A stretch of DNA of 64,000 nucleotides from Caulobacter sp. 17J80-11 (GCF_014349105.1 NZ_JACSJI010000008.1:105497-169496); one strand, 5' to 3'; positions 25,293-34,204 are shown, numbered from the stretch's first letter. Notes: generated by a model from the letters alone, not told the origin. A program made the numbers and translations.

Positions 25293-26798
25293 TCAGCGCG
25301 TCCCGGTCGCTTCGCCGGCGCCAGCGCTCATCGGCTCGACGAGCTGGTCCCACTCCCAGCGTCCCTGCTGCAGCAGCGTGCCGTCCGCGGCGAAGACCGC
25401 CCCCGGCCCAGACAGCGCGTTCGCACTGAAGGCGCCCTCGCGTCGCACGCCGTCGCGGCCGATCACGATCCCATGTCCGGAGAGCTGTCTGCCCGAGAAT
25501 TCGCCAGCGCGCGACTTGATGCTGGACGACGGCGCCGTGGTGACGACGCCGACGGCCAGGGCGTCCTCGGCCCAGACGCCTTCCCACCGGGTGCCGACCG
25601 AAAACTCGTAGACCCCCGGCCCCGCCCGCAATCCGCGGCGAAATGCACCGGAATAGACATCGCCCGTCAGGAACAGCACACCAAGGCCGTCGAGATCGCC
25701 CGCCACGAATTGGCCGCGATCGACATAGCCGTTCGAGTAGGTCCTCACGCCGAGCCCAGCGGCCACGCCGCCCTCGATCTGGCCGGCGTAGCGGAATTTC
25801 AACTTGCCCATGCGGCCGGTGATGACGCCGTAACCGTCCACCTTCTGTTCGGCCTTGCGGGCGGCTTCGTCGGCCTGAGCGGCGATTTCGCGGGCCCGGC
25901 CGGCGGATTCGCGGGCCGCGGCGACCTTGGCCTCCGCGAGCTTGACGGCCTCGCGCGCCTTGTCCACCGCAACCTGCACTGCGGGAGCCAGCGCATCAGG
26001 CTTGGCCGCAGGCGGCGCAGGCGGCGTCGGCGGAGCGGCGACCGCGATCGCCAGTTCGACCGACTTGCCGCCGCGCCAGACGACGACCGGGGCCTTGTAG
26101 CCGACCCGCATCTGGGCCGTTAGGCGCGCGACGTCGGCGGCCCGCGCAACCGGCTGGCCGGCGATCTCGGTGACCACGTCCAGCCGTTTCAGTCCGCCCG
26201 TCGCCGGCGGGTCCACGGCCATGACGACGGCGCCTTCGGGCTTCGCCAGCCCGGCCAGCTCGGCGGCCTGCGCCGTCAGGTCCTCGAAGCGGGCCCCCAG
26301 GCTCGCGACCGTCGCCGTAGCGGGGGCGGCGTGCGGAGCCGGCCCGGCCGCCGCGAGGGGCGCGAGCCCTTCCGGCTTCCAGGCCACGTCCACGACGTCG
26401 TAGGTCACCTTGATGGCGCCGGGGCGGTTGTCGCCGATGTATTCGGGCTCGCCGAGCTTCACGCGCAGGGCGGCGATCTCGGCTTCGGTCTGGCGGCGGC
26501 CGCATTGCACGTTCGCGTCGGTCAACGGATAGCCCGCCGCGAGCAGATACTTGCGATAGGCGGGTTCGAAGGTCGCGTCGTCGGCCTGCGTGGTCCCCGG
26601 GGCTGCAAACTTGGCCGCCCACACGGTGGCCTTCCGGGTGGGCCTGAAGTTCGGCCCCATCAACCCCATGCTCACCTTGACGCCGGAGCCCGCGTCCTGG
26701 ATGGCGGCGCATAACCACCAGCTTTCCTCGGCGCGCGCCGCCGAAGGCAGGGCCAGCGCAATGCAGGCGGCGAGCGCCGCACCCATTACCGTCTTCAA
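25293..26798 (-). CDS. Secreted PDZ / coiled-coil / MORN-repeat protein
   Basis: 501 residues. I chose TTG 26798, which has GGGGGGAT six bases upstream and gives the signal peptide MKTVMGAALAACIALALPSAARA. About 160-260 is PDZ-like (GLKRLDVVTEIAGQPVARAADVARL). A Pro/Ala linker is followed by a coiled coil (KAREAVKLAEAKVAAARES, about 275-325). The end carries MORN-type strands: GQIEGGVAAGLGVRTYSNG, GQFVAGDLDGLGVLFLTGD, YSGAFRRGLRAGPGVYEF. Likely a periplasmic scaffold; this domain order is uncommon. No catalytic residues seen. Confidence 0.75.
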   Translation of the reverse strand: MKTVMGAALAACIALALPSAARAEESWWLCAAIQDAGSGVKVSMGLMGPNFRPTRKATVWAAKFAAPGTTQADDATFEPAYRKYLLAAGYPLTDANVQCGRRQTEAEIAALRVKLGEPEYIGDNRPGAIKVTYDVVDVAWKPEGLAPLAAAGPAPHAAPATATVASLGARFEDLTAQAAELAGLAKPEGAVVMAVDPPATGGLKRLDVVTEIAGQPVARAADVARLTAQMRVGYKAPVVVWRGGKSVELAIAVAAPPTPPAPPAAKPDALAPAVQVAVDKAREAVKLAEAKVAAARESAGRAREIAAQADEAARKAEQKVDGYGVITGRMGKLKFRYAGQIEGGVAAGLGVRTYSNGYVDRGQFVAGDLDGLGVLFLTGDVYSGAFRRGLRAGPGVYEFSVGTRWEGVWAEDALAVGVVTTAPSSSIKSRAGEFSGRQLSGHGIVIGRDGVRREGAFSANALSGPGAVFAADGTLLQQGRWEWDQLVEPMSAGAGEATGTR

Positions 26799-26836
26799 AG
26801 CTATCCCCCCGGTGAGCACCGGCGATGGTCCCCCGA

Positions 26837-26861
26837 CCCGGCCCGGCCCGGCCCGGCCCGG
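26837..26861. repeat. Short tandem repeat, five CCCGG units
   Basis: Five perfect tandem copies of CCCGG in the gap upstream of the PDZ/MORN gene. It could vary in length by slippage. Confidence 0.85.
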
Positions 26862-26998
26862 CGCTGATCCTGCCCGCGCCGCAGGCGCGCGTCCACCCGC
26901 CGAGCAATCCGCAGAACCACGGCGCGATTTGGTGCTCGGGACGTAACAGCCGGTCGCCGTGGAAAGTCACCCATCGCATCCAGCTCAGTGGCCCCACG

Positions 26999-27032
26999 CG
27001 AATGTCCGCTTCCGACCCAAAGCGGACATTCG
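26999..27032. repeat. Repeat family D, copy 2
   Basis: Perfect 13-bp arms CGAATGTCCGCTT / AAGCGGACATTCG around an 8-base loop, between the PDZ/MORN gene and the membrane protein at 27057. Confidence 0.9.
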
Positions 27033-27056
27033 TGCCGGGCCCACTGCATAAGCGTC

Positions 27057-27551
27057 CTAGGCAGATGCGGGCTCTGAGGGGCCCCGTTCAAGATGCCAGC
27101 GAACGCACCACGTGACGGCGGCAGCTACGATTCCCGTCAGTAGGGACAGGGCACTCACAGTGAGCCAGATCGCCGCCGGCGTTCCGAGCCAATACTGAAA
27201 AGCCCAGGTCAGGTCCGCTTCGTATGTGCGCGACATGCGACAGGCGTCGTGCACCGTGAGCGCGAAAGTGGTGGCGCTAATCAGCAGGGGCAGGAGCGCT
27301 CCTGCTGCACAATAGCCCCTGAAGGAGCGGATGCGCAGTCGGTCCAGCACGAAAACGGCGACGGACGCGACTGCGAAAACAACGATGAAATGGATGATCA
27401 GGGCAAGAAGAGTGTCGGGGTGGAAGCCTCCGAACACTTCCCGCAAGCCGCCCCCGCTCTCCACCCAGGCAATCAGCACGTAAGCGGACACAAACGCAGC
27501 CTCTGCTGCAACAGCCCCCACCAAAGTCGCCACCAGCATCCGCAGAACCAT
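27057..27551 (-). CDS. Four-helix membrane protein, unknown
   Basis: 164 residues from ATG 27551 with GAGGGG five bases upstream. Four hydrophobic helices are evident (LVATLVGAVAAEAAFVSAYVLIAW, LLALIIHFIVVFAVASVAVFVL, GYCAAGALLPLLISATTFAL, IWLTVSALSLLTGIVAAAV), with two short charged loops. The reading frame continues upstream through a D repeat, but that extension is not protein-like. No family recognised. Confidence 0.7.
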   Translation of the reverse strand: MVLRMLVATLVGAVAAEAAFVSAYVLIAWVESGGGLREVFGGFHPDTLLALIIHFIVVFAVASVAVFVLDRLRIRSFRGYCAAGALLPLLISATTFALTVHDACRMSRTYEADLTWAFQYWLGTPAAIWLTVSALSLLTGIVAAAVTWCVRWHLERGPSEPASA

Positions 27552-27582
27552 GTCGCCCCTCGCCCAGTGACGGTAGCGAGTG

Positions 27583-27612
27583 GAATGTCCGCTCCCCCCA
27601 AAGCGGACATTC
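27583..27612. repeat. Repeat family D, copy 3
   Basis: GAATGTCCGCT / AGCGGACATTC arms with a shortened C-rich loop, just upstream of the four-helix membrane protein. Confidence 0.85.
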
Positions 27613-27747
27613 ACAGGGGGCGGCTCGGCCGCCCCGGCTATCCGCAGCTCTCCAGCACCTAGCAGCGACGGCCCCGCTTGGCGACCGGCGGTCGCCGAAG
27701 CGGACGTCACGCCCGGAAGCAGCTACGTTCCTGACGAGGCGAAGCTG

Positions 27748-28527
27748 CTACTTCGCCATCCGGCAACCGCTGAAGAACGCCCTGAGCTTCGAGGGCTCTC
27801 CGTCCAGGGTCGAGCTGACGTCGATCATGCTCGGGATCTGCATGCCCGACACGCTCTGATAGTCCACGCCCACCGTCAGGTGGGTGACCCCGGGCCCGGC
27901 GGTCGGCACGTAGTCCGCCACGTAGCGGGTCAGCACCAGGCCTTTGGACGAGGGCCTGAAAACCGGCTCGATCGTCGCGCGGTACGCCGGCGCGCGAACC
28001 TCGACGCGTGAAATGGTCAGGTTGCGCTCGAGGTGGACGGTCACATCGGCGTCGCCCTCCTTGTAGGCGACCCGGTATCCGCCCGCCTGCGGCGTCACCG
28101 TCGCCGCGGCCCCCGAAGGCGGGAACGGCGAGTTCACCATGAACATGCTCCAGGTGAAGAAGACGCCGCGGACGGCGTCGTCTGCGCCCTGGAAGATCTG
28201 TTCGATGCCGGCGGCGGCGTCGCCTTGCCGCGGCGCCCCGGCGTCGACCCCGTCCACGGCCGCGGCGCCCTCGGCGTCCACCCACGTGGTGAACTTCAAC
28301 TGGTCGAAGATTTCGAAGGCGCCGGTCATGCCCGGGTCGCTGCGCGACTGGCCGAGCGTCGTTTCCCAATCCGGCGTCAGCGTGCAGGTCACCCCGCCGA
28401 ACCCCTGCCGCTGAAGGCTGTATTGCGCCGCTCGCCCGTCCGCGACGACCTTGGCCTGGTCCAGGGTCTGGCCCGCCGCGCTCGTCGCCGCGAGCAGGCC
28501 GACCGCCGTCATCATCACCAAGCGCAC
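27748..28527 (-). CDS. Secreted hypothetical protein
   Basis: 259 residues from GTG 28527, which sits 7 bases after GGAGG; TTG 28533 is too close to it. Signal peptide MRLVMMTAVGLLAATSAAGQ. The mature part has an acidic, strand-rich pattern (GFGGVTCTLTPDWET, GVFFTWSMFMVN, VTVHLERNLTISRVEVRAPAY, DYVPTAGPGVTHLTVGVDYQ) and two Cys (CTLTP and SGCRM at the end). No known family seen. Periplasmic or surface location expected. Confidence 0.65.
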   Translation of the reverse strand: MRLVMMTAVGLLAATSAAGQTLDQAKVVADGRAAQYSLQRQGFGGVTCTLTPDWETTLGQSRSDPGMTGAFEIFDQLKFTTWVDAEGAAAVDGVDAGAPRQGDAAAGIEQIFQGADDAVRGVFFTWSMFMVNSPFPPSGAAATVTPQAGGYRVAYKEGDADVTVHLERNLTISRVEVRAPAYRATIEPVFRPSSKGLVLTRYVADYVPTAGPGVTHLTVGVDYQSVSGMQIPSMIDVSSTLDGEPSKLRAFFSGCRMAK

Positions 28528-28656
28528 GCGCAATCCTCCCCCGCCCGAGGGGGAAGGTTAGGGTCGGCATGATCGCGGCGCAAGGCGATCACCGACCGCA
28601 GCCCGCCCCCGGCCCGCCCGCGACCCGGCGTGCGTAAGGCTTGGCCTCGGCTGCGG

Positions 28657-28684
28657 ATGTCCGCTTTCGACCCAAAGCGGACAT
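28657..28684. repeat. Repeat family D, copy 4
   Basis: ATGTCCGCTTT / AAAGCGGACAT with a 6-base loop CGACCC, downstream of the small membrane protein at 28699. Confidence 0.9.
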
Positions 28685-28698
28685 TTCCGCCAAGGCGG

Positions 28699-28911
28699 CT
28701 AGTAGCGTCCCACGCCGCCCACCCAGAACAGCCAAACTAGATACCAAAGGGCGAGCGCAGCGAGCGCCGGCCAGAAAGAGTCGACGAGATAAGCCGCGCC
28801 AAGAGCGGCGGCGAGCACCGGAAATCTGGCCCACATCATGATCCGGTTACGGCGAACCAGGACCGGATCGACGGGACCGAGCTTTTGCTTGGGGAGCCGG
28901 AAGGCCGACAT
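28699..28911 (-). CDS. Small two-helix membrane protein (70 aa)
   Basis: 70 residues from ATG 28911 with AGGATT upstream. A cytoplasmic head (MSAFRLPKQKLGPVDPVLVRR) precedes two helices (FPVLAAALGAAYLVDSF and ALAALALWYLVWLFWVGG). No family recognised. An open frame extends upstream of the chosen start but is not protein-like. Confidence 0.6.
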   Translation of the reverse strand: MSAFRLPKQKLGPVDPVLVRRNRIMMWARFPVLAAALGAAYLVDSFWPALAALALWYLVWLFWVGGVGRY

Positions 28912-28971
28912 AATCCTAATCCAGCTCCGTGCGCCGCGGCTCAGTCTCGCCAAGCCAGCAAAGCTGGCACA

Positions 28972-29007
28972 GGTGATGTCCGCTCACCACCCAAAGCGGA
29001 CATCACC
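28972..29007. repeat. Repeat family D, copy 5
   Basis: Perfect 13-bp arms GGTGATGTCCGCT / AGCGGACATCACC with a 10-base loop. The outer bases differ from those of the other copies on both arms together. Confidence 0.9.
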
Positions 29008-29089
29008 GCCCCCTTCCCTTCCGCCGCCCGGCGCGCCATCTCCCGCAAGCGCCGCCGTATCCGGCGCCAGCACACCCGGAGAGCTTTCC

Positions 29090-29521
29090 TTGTCCATCTG
29101 GCATGCGGGCGACTTCCCGCTCGACGGCGTCCAGTCGCTCTCGCCCGGCACCCTGGTCGAGGCGCTGGGCATCGAGTTCACCGAGGCCGGCCCCGACTGG
29201 GTCAAGGGCCGCATGCCGGTGGACGAACGCACCCGCCAGTACGCCGGCGTGCTGCACGGCGGCGCCTCGGTGGCCTTCGCCGAGACCCTGGCCTCGGCGG
29301 CCGGCTACTACACGCTCGATCCCGAGCGCTTCGCCTGCGTGGGCATGGAGATCAACGCCAACCACGTGCGCCCGGTGACCTCGGGCAAATGGGTCTACGG
29401 CGAGGCCCGCCCCGACAACCTGGGCCGCACCACCCAGATCTGGTCGATCCGGCTGACCGACGAGGCCGGCAAGCTGGTCTGCGTGTCGCGCTGCACGCTG
29501 GCGGTGATCGCGCGGCCGTAG
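29090..29521 (+). CDS. PaaI-type hotdog-fold thioesterase
   Basis: 143 residues from TTG 29090 with GGAGAG upstream; longer readings run back through a D repeat. Hotdog features: GRMPVDERTRQYAGVLHGGASVAFAETLAS (the HGG motif and catalytic Glu, about 46-70) and GMEINANHVRPVTSGKWVYGEARP. It should hydrolyse acyl-CoA thioesters such as aryl-CoA in the cytoplasm. The context does not name the substrate. Confidence 0.88.
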   Translation: MSIWHAGDFPLDGVQSLSPGTLVEALGIEFTEAGPDWVKGRMPVDERTRQYAGVLHGGASVAFAETLASAAGYYTLDPERFACVGMEINANHVRPVTSGKWVYGEARPDNLGRTTQIWSIRLTDEAGKLVCVSRCTLAVIARP

Positions 29522-29533
29522 GCGCGGCGCCTT

Positions 29534-29650
29534 CCTCTCCCGAGGGAGAGGGGGACCGAAGCATGGTGGAGAGGGGCGCCGCCACGCGACGCGCGACCGG
29601 ACACCCACTCCACCACCCTGCGGGTGGTCCCCCTCGCCCTGAGGGCGAGG
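29534..29650. repeat. Repeat family A, variant copy 4
   Basis: CCTCTCCCGAGGGAGAGG, then a spacer with CACCACCCTGCGGGTGGT, and CCTCGCCCTGAGGGCGAGG. It is more diverged than other A units but has the same series of short GC hairpins. Confidence 0.65.
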
Positions 29651-29739
29651 ACGACCCCGCCCCCGTTGCGCCCCGCCCGCGCGCGCGGTCTAGTGGGGCC
29701 GCGCCCGGGAGTCGGCGCAGGTCCGTGGGGACGTCCGAC

Positions 29740-30966
29740 ATGCGCGAGTTTTCCACCGCGCTGGCGCTCGGCGCCGCGGCGCTGCTGGCCGGCTGCGACG
29801 GGGGGATCGAGGGCGCGAAGCCGGCCGTCCTTATCAAGACCGACGCGTGCCCGCGCGCCTTCGACAAGGCCGCCCTGACCAGCGGGCGGCTGGCGCAAAC
29901 CTTCGCCCGCCGCTGCGCCGGCGACGCCCTGGCGCTCAGCCCCGACGGGACCAAGGTGGCGGTGGCCGGCGCCAGGTCCGTGGAGCTGTTCGACACCCGC
30001 AACGGCCAGTCGACCGTCGTGGTCGAGGGCGGGGCCGACGCGCTGGCCGCCGGCGCCGGCCTGCCCGCGCGCCTGCTGGCCCAGTCCACCGCCAAGGGCA
30101 CGGTCCGGCTTCTGCGCTTCGACAACGGCGTGGCCACCTACGCGGCGCGCAACATCCGCACGACCGTGGCCGACAATCCGCACGCCGACCCGTTCCGCAG
30201 CAACGGCTCGGGCCTGGAGGCCTCCAGCCTGAACGACGCGCGCGCGGTCCGCGCCATGAGCCCCAAGCGCAAGGGCGAGATGCTCTACAGCCTGTGGATC
30301 CCCGAGGCCGGCTACAACCACGACCTCTACGTCTCGGCCGTCGACGACAGCCTGACCGCGGTGGCCTGGGCCCGCGACAGTGCCGACGCCGACGGGCGCA
30401 ACCTCTACTTCATGCGCTATCCGCGCACCCTGCTGTGGGCCGAGCCGGGCTTCGCGACGCCTCCCCGCTGGCGCGCCTTCAGCCGCGACGGCTCGGCCTT
30501 CGGCGGCGAGCTCGAGGGCCGCACCCTGGTCTGGGACGTCTCGACCGGCAAGGTCAGCGACCGCTACGGCGAGGCCGACGGCGCCTGCGCGCTAGGCGGC
30601 CGCGCCGTTCCGGCCAAGGGCGAGCTGGCCGTGGTCTGCGCCCGCGCCGGCGCCCTGAGCGTGTGGCGCGCGCCGGGCCGCCGCCTGGTCGGCGAGGTCC
30701 CCGCGAACAAGGGCTGGACGACGAAGGCCTGGCGGCTGTCGGCCGACGGGGGGCGCCTGGCGGTGCTGGAAACCGGCCCGCTCCAGGGCGAGGCCGCCGC
30801 CATGCGCGTGCGCCTGGTTCCGCTTGCCGCCCCGGCCGGATCGGCCGAGCGCGTCGTCGACCTCGGCCGCATCGCCCGGCCTGAGCGGCTGGCCTTCGCG
30901 ATCGACGCCGCCGGCGCGACGCTCGCCATCCGCCGCCCCGACGGCCGGGTGGCGATCTACCGCTAG
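29740..30966 (+). CDS. Beta-propeller (WD40-like) lipoprotein
   Basis: 408 residues with a lipobox LLAGC (Cys 19). Repeated blade-like strands: DALALSPDGTKVAVAGARSVELFDTR, WRAFSRDGSAFGGELEGRTLVWDV, WRLSADGGRLAVLETG, RLAFAIDAAGATLAIRRPDGRVAIY. These fit a seven-bladed propeller with weak WD signatures. Expected to be anchored to a membrane and exposed to the periplasm, binding a protein or ligand. No enzyme motif seen. The downstream membrane gene is 56 bases away. Confidence 0.7.
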   Translation: MREFSTALALGAAALLAGCDGGIEGAKPAVLIKTDACPRAFDKAALTSGRLAQTFARRCAGDALALSPDGTKVAVAGARSVELFDTRNGQSTVVVEGGADALAAGAGLPARLLAQSTAKGTVRLLRFDNGVATYAARNIRTTVADNPHADPFRSNGSGLEASSLNDARAVRAMSPKRKGEMLYSLWIPEAGYNHDLYVSAVDDSLTAVAWARDSADADGRNLYFMRYPRTLLWAEPGFATPPRWRAFSRDGSAFGGELEGRTLVWDVSTGKVSDRYGEADGACALGGRAVPAKGELAVVCARAGALSVWRAPGRRLVGEVPANKGWTTKAWRLSADGGRLAVLETGPLQGEAAAMRVRLVPLAAPAGSAERVVDLGRIARPERLAFAIDAAGATLAIRRPDGRVAIYR

Positions 30967-31022
30967 GGCGCGTACGCCGCATCCTCCGGAACCCCGGCCG
31001 CCCCGGCGGCGGTTGCTGGGCG

Positions 31023-32168
31023 ATGGAGCGCGAGCGCGACTTTCCCCTGTTCAGCCACACCGCCCCGCTGCCCAGGCGGGCCGAACCGCGCCGGCACCTG
31101 CTGCTCGCCGCCGTCGCGGCGGCGATCGCCTGGCTGCCGGTGGCCCTGCTGGCGGCGCGGGCGGGCCGGCTGGACGCCTTTCTCAGCGACCCGGGCCCGC
31201 ACGGGCGGCTCCTGATCTCGCTGCCGCTGCTGATCCTGGCCCCGACCCTGGTCAATCCGCGCATGGCCGAGGTCGCGCGCCACTTCCTGCGCGCCGACCT
31301 GATCGCGCCGGACCAGCGCAACCGCTACAGCCAGCAGCTGGACCAACTGCTGCGCCTGCGCGACTCCCGCCTGGTGCAGCTGCTGTCCCTGGCCGTCGCC
31401 CTGGCCGCCGCGGTGATCGCCGCCGTCTCGTTCGAGCGCGAGCTGGCCGGCAGCGCGCACCTGGCCTGGCGGCTGGCCCCCGACGGCGGGCCCTCGCCGG
31501 CGGCGGTGTGGCACGCGGTCGTGGCCCTGCCGATCTACTACTACGTGGTGCTGACCTTCGCCTGGCGGGTGATGCTGTGGTGGAGCTATCTGTGGCGCAC
31601 CTCGCGGCTGAACCTGAAGCTGGCCCCCGGGCATCCGGACCTGGCGGCGGGGCTGGGCTTCCTGGCGGTGGGCCTGCGCGGGCTTCAGCCGGCCGTGTTC
31701 GCCCTGACCGTCGCGCCGGCCGGGGCCCTCGCCTCGGTGGTGCTGGAGCGCCGCCCGCCGTTCCAGGACCCGACCTTCTCGGTCGCCACCGCCGTGGTCA
31801 TCGCGCTGGCCCTGGTGGTCATGGCGGCCTTCCCGCTGACCTTCTTCTCGCGGCGGCTGCTGGAGGCGCGCCGCGACGGCCAGCTGGCCTATTCGGCCCT
31901 GTCCGAGCGCCAGCTGCGCCGCTTCGAGGCCAAGTGGCTGGACACCCCGCCCCACGAGATGCCCGACCCGCTCGAGACGCCGGACTTCTCCGCCGTCATC
32001 GACCTCTCCTCCACCGTCGCCACCGCCGGGCGGCTGCGCGTCACCCCGTTCAGCCGCACCGACCTGCTGCGCCTGGCGGCCGCCGCGATCGTGCCGTTCG
32101 CGCCCGTGGCGCTGATCGAGGTGCCGGCCACCGAGATCCTCAAGGAGGCGGTGAAGCTGCTGCTGTGA
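31023..32168 (+). CDS. Multi-pass membrane protein, unknown
   Basis: 381 residues with about six hydrophobic helices, such as HLLLAAVAAAIAWLPVALLAA, LLISLPLLILAPTLV, AVVALPIYYYVVLTFAWRVML and AVVIALALVVMAAFPLTFF. A soluble, charged segment (SALSERQLRRFEAKWLDTPP) lies before the last helix. Similar proteins are annotated only as hypothetical membrane proteins. Same strand as the beta-propeller lipoprotein and possibly co-transcribed. Confidence 0.7.
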   Translation: MERERDFPLFSHTAPLPRRAEPRRHLLLAAVAAAIAWLPVALLAARAGRLDAFLSDPGPHGRLLISLPLLILAPTLVNPRMAEVARHFLRADLIAPDQRNRYSQQLDQLLRLRDSRLVQLLSLAVALAAAVIAAVSFERELAGSAHLAWRLAPDGGPSPAAVWHAVVALPIYYYVVLTFAWRVMLWWSYLWRTSRLNLKLAPGHPDLAAGLGFLAVGLRGLQPAVFALTVAPAGALASVVLERRPPFQDPTFSVATAVVIALALVVMAAFPLTFFSRRLLEARRDGQLAYSALSERQLRRFEAKWLDTPPHEMPDPLETPDFSAVIDLSSTVATAGRLRVTPFSRTDLLRLAAAAIVPFAPVALIEVPATEILKEAVKLLL

Positions 32169-32180
32169 GCTGAGCCTGCC

Positions 32181-32204
32181 CCCTTCTCCCCTTGAGGGAG
32201 AAGG
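32181..32204. repeat. Repeat family A, short copy 5
   Basis: CCCTTCTCCCCTTGAGGGAGAAGG hairpin only, right after the membrane protein stop; could act as a terminator. Confidence 0.8.
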
Positions 32205-32257
32205 AGCCCGTTCGCCGGCGTCCGGGTTACACGCGGTCAGCCGGTCCGGAGTCCCTC

Positions 32258-32956
32258 ATGCGTCGATCGCTCGCCTTCTGTATCGCCGCCGCGCTCGTCG
32301 CCGCCCCCGCCGCCGCCCAGGCCCCGGACGTCGACGCGCTCTACGACCAGCTGCGCGAGCAGGGCCCCGCCGCCAGCTACTGGCGCGCGCTCGACCAGGC
32401 CTTCCCCGACGAGGGCCCGCGCCTGCTGGCCCGGGCGCTGGAGCAGACCCCGGACCTGGACCGGGCGGTGGTCTCGACCCTGGTCGCGGCCGACCGCCTG
32501 CCCTGGGAAGAGCCGCAGCTGATGATGCAGGCGCCGGTCGAAAAGCTGATGGCCCAGCAGCGGGCCATGGCCGGGGTCTACGTCGCCGCCCTGAACGACA
32601 ACGTCGGGCCCTGCGCCGACACGCCCGACCGCCGGGACCTCACCTCGCCGGACGTCGAGCACGCCTGGCGCCGCTACCGGCTGGCGGTGATGCAGGCCGC
32701 CGCCGCCGGCCGGCTGGAGCCGGTCCGCCGCGCCCGCGCCGGGGCCAGCGACCAGGCCTTCTACGAGGCCGCCTACCGCGAGCTGCGCGCCCAGGCCGGG
32801 GTGCCGCCCAACCCCGACATCCGCCGCCTGCCCCGCCCGGAATACTGCCGCGCCCAGATCGCCGCCTTCGCCGCCCTGGAACGCCTGCGCCCCGACGCCG
32901 CCGCCCGCATGGCCGCCCACATGGTCGACGCGGCGGCGGACCTGCCGGGGGAGTGA
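32258..32956 (+). CDS. Secreted helical hypothetical protein
   Basis: 232 residues from ATG 32258 with GGAG seven bases upstream. Signal peptide MRRSLAFCIAAALVAAPAAAQ. The mature protein is Ala/Arg/Leu-rich and helical (DVDALYDQLREQGPAASYW, AVVSTLVAADRLPW) with two Cys (GPCADTP and EYCRAQI) that may pair. No family recognised. It is followed by an A repeat. Confidence 0.65.
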   Translation: MRRSLAFCIAAALVAAPAAAQAPDVDALYDQLREQGPAASYWRALDQAFPDEGPRLLARALEQTPDLDRAVVSTLVAADRLPWEEPQLMMQAPVEKLMAQQRAMAGVYVAALNDNVGPCADTPDRRDLTSPDVEHAWRRYRLAVMQAAAAGRLEPVRRARAGASDQAFYEAAYRELRAQAGVPPNPDIRRLPRPEYCRAQIAAFAALERLRPDAAARMAAHMVDAAADLPGE

Positions 32957-32961
32957 GCGCC

Positions 32962-33041
32962 GCTTCTCCCCTTGAGGGAGAAGGACGGAGCCCGCGCCCC
33001 GGAGCGGTACGCGCAGGGCTGCGCGGGAGGATGAGGGGTCG
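32962..33041. repeat. Repeat family A, copy 6 (long unit)
   Basis: CTTCTCCCCTTGAGGGAGAAG, then GGAGCCCGCGCC, a GC-rich middle hairpin and GCGCGGGAGGATGAGGGGTC. Nearly identical to the unit at 51579. Confidence 0.85.
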
Positions 33042-33104
33042 CACCGCCGCCGCGGCCCCGAGCCGCCCCTTGATCTCCGCCACCCCACCGGCCACGCTCG
33101 GCGC

Positions 33105-34199
33105 ATGTTCGACGTCGACGCGATCGTGGTGGGGGCAGGCGCCGTCGGCCTGGCCTGCGCCTACGCCCTCTCCCGCCGCGGCCTTTCGGTGATCGTGCTG
33201 GAGAAGGAGCGGCTGATCGGCTCGGGCGTGTCCTCGCGCAATTCCGAGGTGATCCACGCCGGGCTGTACTATCCGACCGGCTCGCTGAAGGCCCGCCTGT
33301 GCGTCGAGGGCCGGCGCGCGCTCTACGCCTTCCTCGAACAGCACGGCGTCCCCTACGAGCGCTGCGGCAAGCTGGTGGTGGCCACCGACGAAGCCGAGGT
33401 CGCGCGGCTGGACGCCATCGAGGCCCAGGCGGCCGCGAACGGCGTCGAGGGCGTGCGCCGCCTGACCGGCGAACAGGCCCGCGCCCTCGAACCTCAGGTC
33501 AACGCGGTGGAAGCCCTGCTCTCGGAAGAGACCGGCGTCTTCGACAGCCACGGCTACATGCTGGCCCTGCAGGGCGAGATCGAGGCCGCCGGCGGGGCCA
33601 TCGCCTTCGCCGCGCCGTTCGAGGCCGCCACGCCGCTCGCCGACGGCGGCTTTCGCGTGCGCGCCGGCGGGGCCGAGCCGGCCGAGCTGACCTGCCGGTA
33701 CCTGGTGCTGGCGCCGGGCCTGGACGCGCAGGGCTGCGCCGCCCACGTCGAGGGCTTTCCGGCCGACCGCATCCCGCCCGCGCACTACGGCAAGGGCACC
33801 TATTTCGCGCTCAGCGGCCCGGCGCCGTTCCAGCGCCTGGTCTATCCGCCGCCGATCCCCGGCGCGCTGGGCGTGCACTACAAGCGCGACCTGGGCGGCC
33901 GGGCCCACTTCGGGCCGGACCTCGAATACGTCGACCACCCCGACTACGACGTCGATCCGGCCCGGGCCGAGGGCTTCTACGCCTATGTGCGCCGCTTCTG
34001 GCCGGCCCTGCCGGACGGGGCGCTGACCCCCGACTACGCCGGCGTGCGCCCCAAGATCCATGGCCCAGGCCAAGCCCAGCCCGACTTCGACCTGGACACG
34101 AGCGTGCCCGGCCTGGTCGCCCTGTTCGGCATCGAGAGCCCCGGCCTGACGGCGTCCCTGGCGATCGGGGAAGAGGTGGCGAAGAGGTTGGGGGTTTAA
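33105..34199 (+). CDS. FAD-dependent oxidoreductase, L-2-hydroxyglutarate oxidase-like
   Basis: 364 residues. FAD-binding fold at the N-terminus (AIVVGAGAVGLACAYALSRRG, acidic residue in VLEKE), followed by SSRNSEVIHAGLYYPTGSLKARLC, the motif typical of L2HGDH/LhgO-type enzymes of the DAO superfamily. C-terminal GIESPGLTASLAIGEEVA closes the FAD domain. It should oxidise an L-2-hydroxy acid to the 2-oxo acid and pass electrons to FAD. The physiological substrate is unproven. Confidence 0.9.
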   Translation: MFDVDAIVVGAGAVGLACAYALSRRGLSVIVLEKERLIGSGVSSRNSEVIHAGLYYPTGSLKARLCVEGRRALYAFLEQHGVPYERCGKLVVATDEAEVARLDAIEAQAAANGVEGVRRLTGEQARALEPQVNAVEALLSEETGVFDSHGYMLALQGEIEAAGGAIAFAAPFEAATPLADGGFRVRAGGAEPAELTCRYLVLAPGLDAQGCAAHVEGFPADRIPPAHYGKGTYFALSGPAPFQRLVYPPPIPGALGVHYKRDLGGRAHFGPDLEYVDHPDYDVDPARAEGFYAYVRRFWPALPDGALTPDYAGVRPKIHGPGQAQPDFDLDTSVPGLVALFGIESPGLTASLAIGEEVAKRLGV

Positions 34200-34204
34200 A
34201 CACA

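Noticed and set aside
28838..29089. N-terminal extension of the thioesterase through repeat D
   Set aside because: The extra residues are translated repeat sequence and the hotdog domain starts after TTG 29090, which has its own ribosome site.
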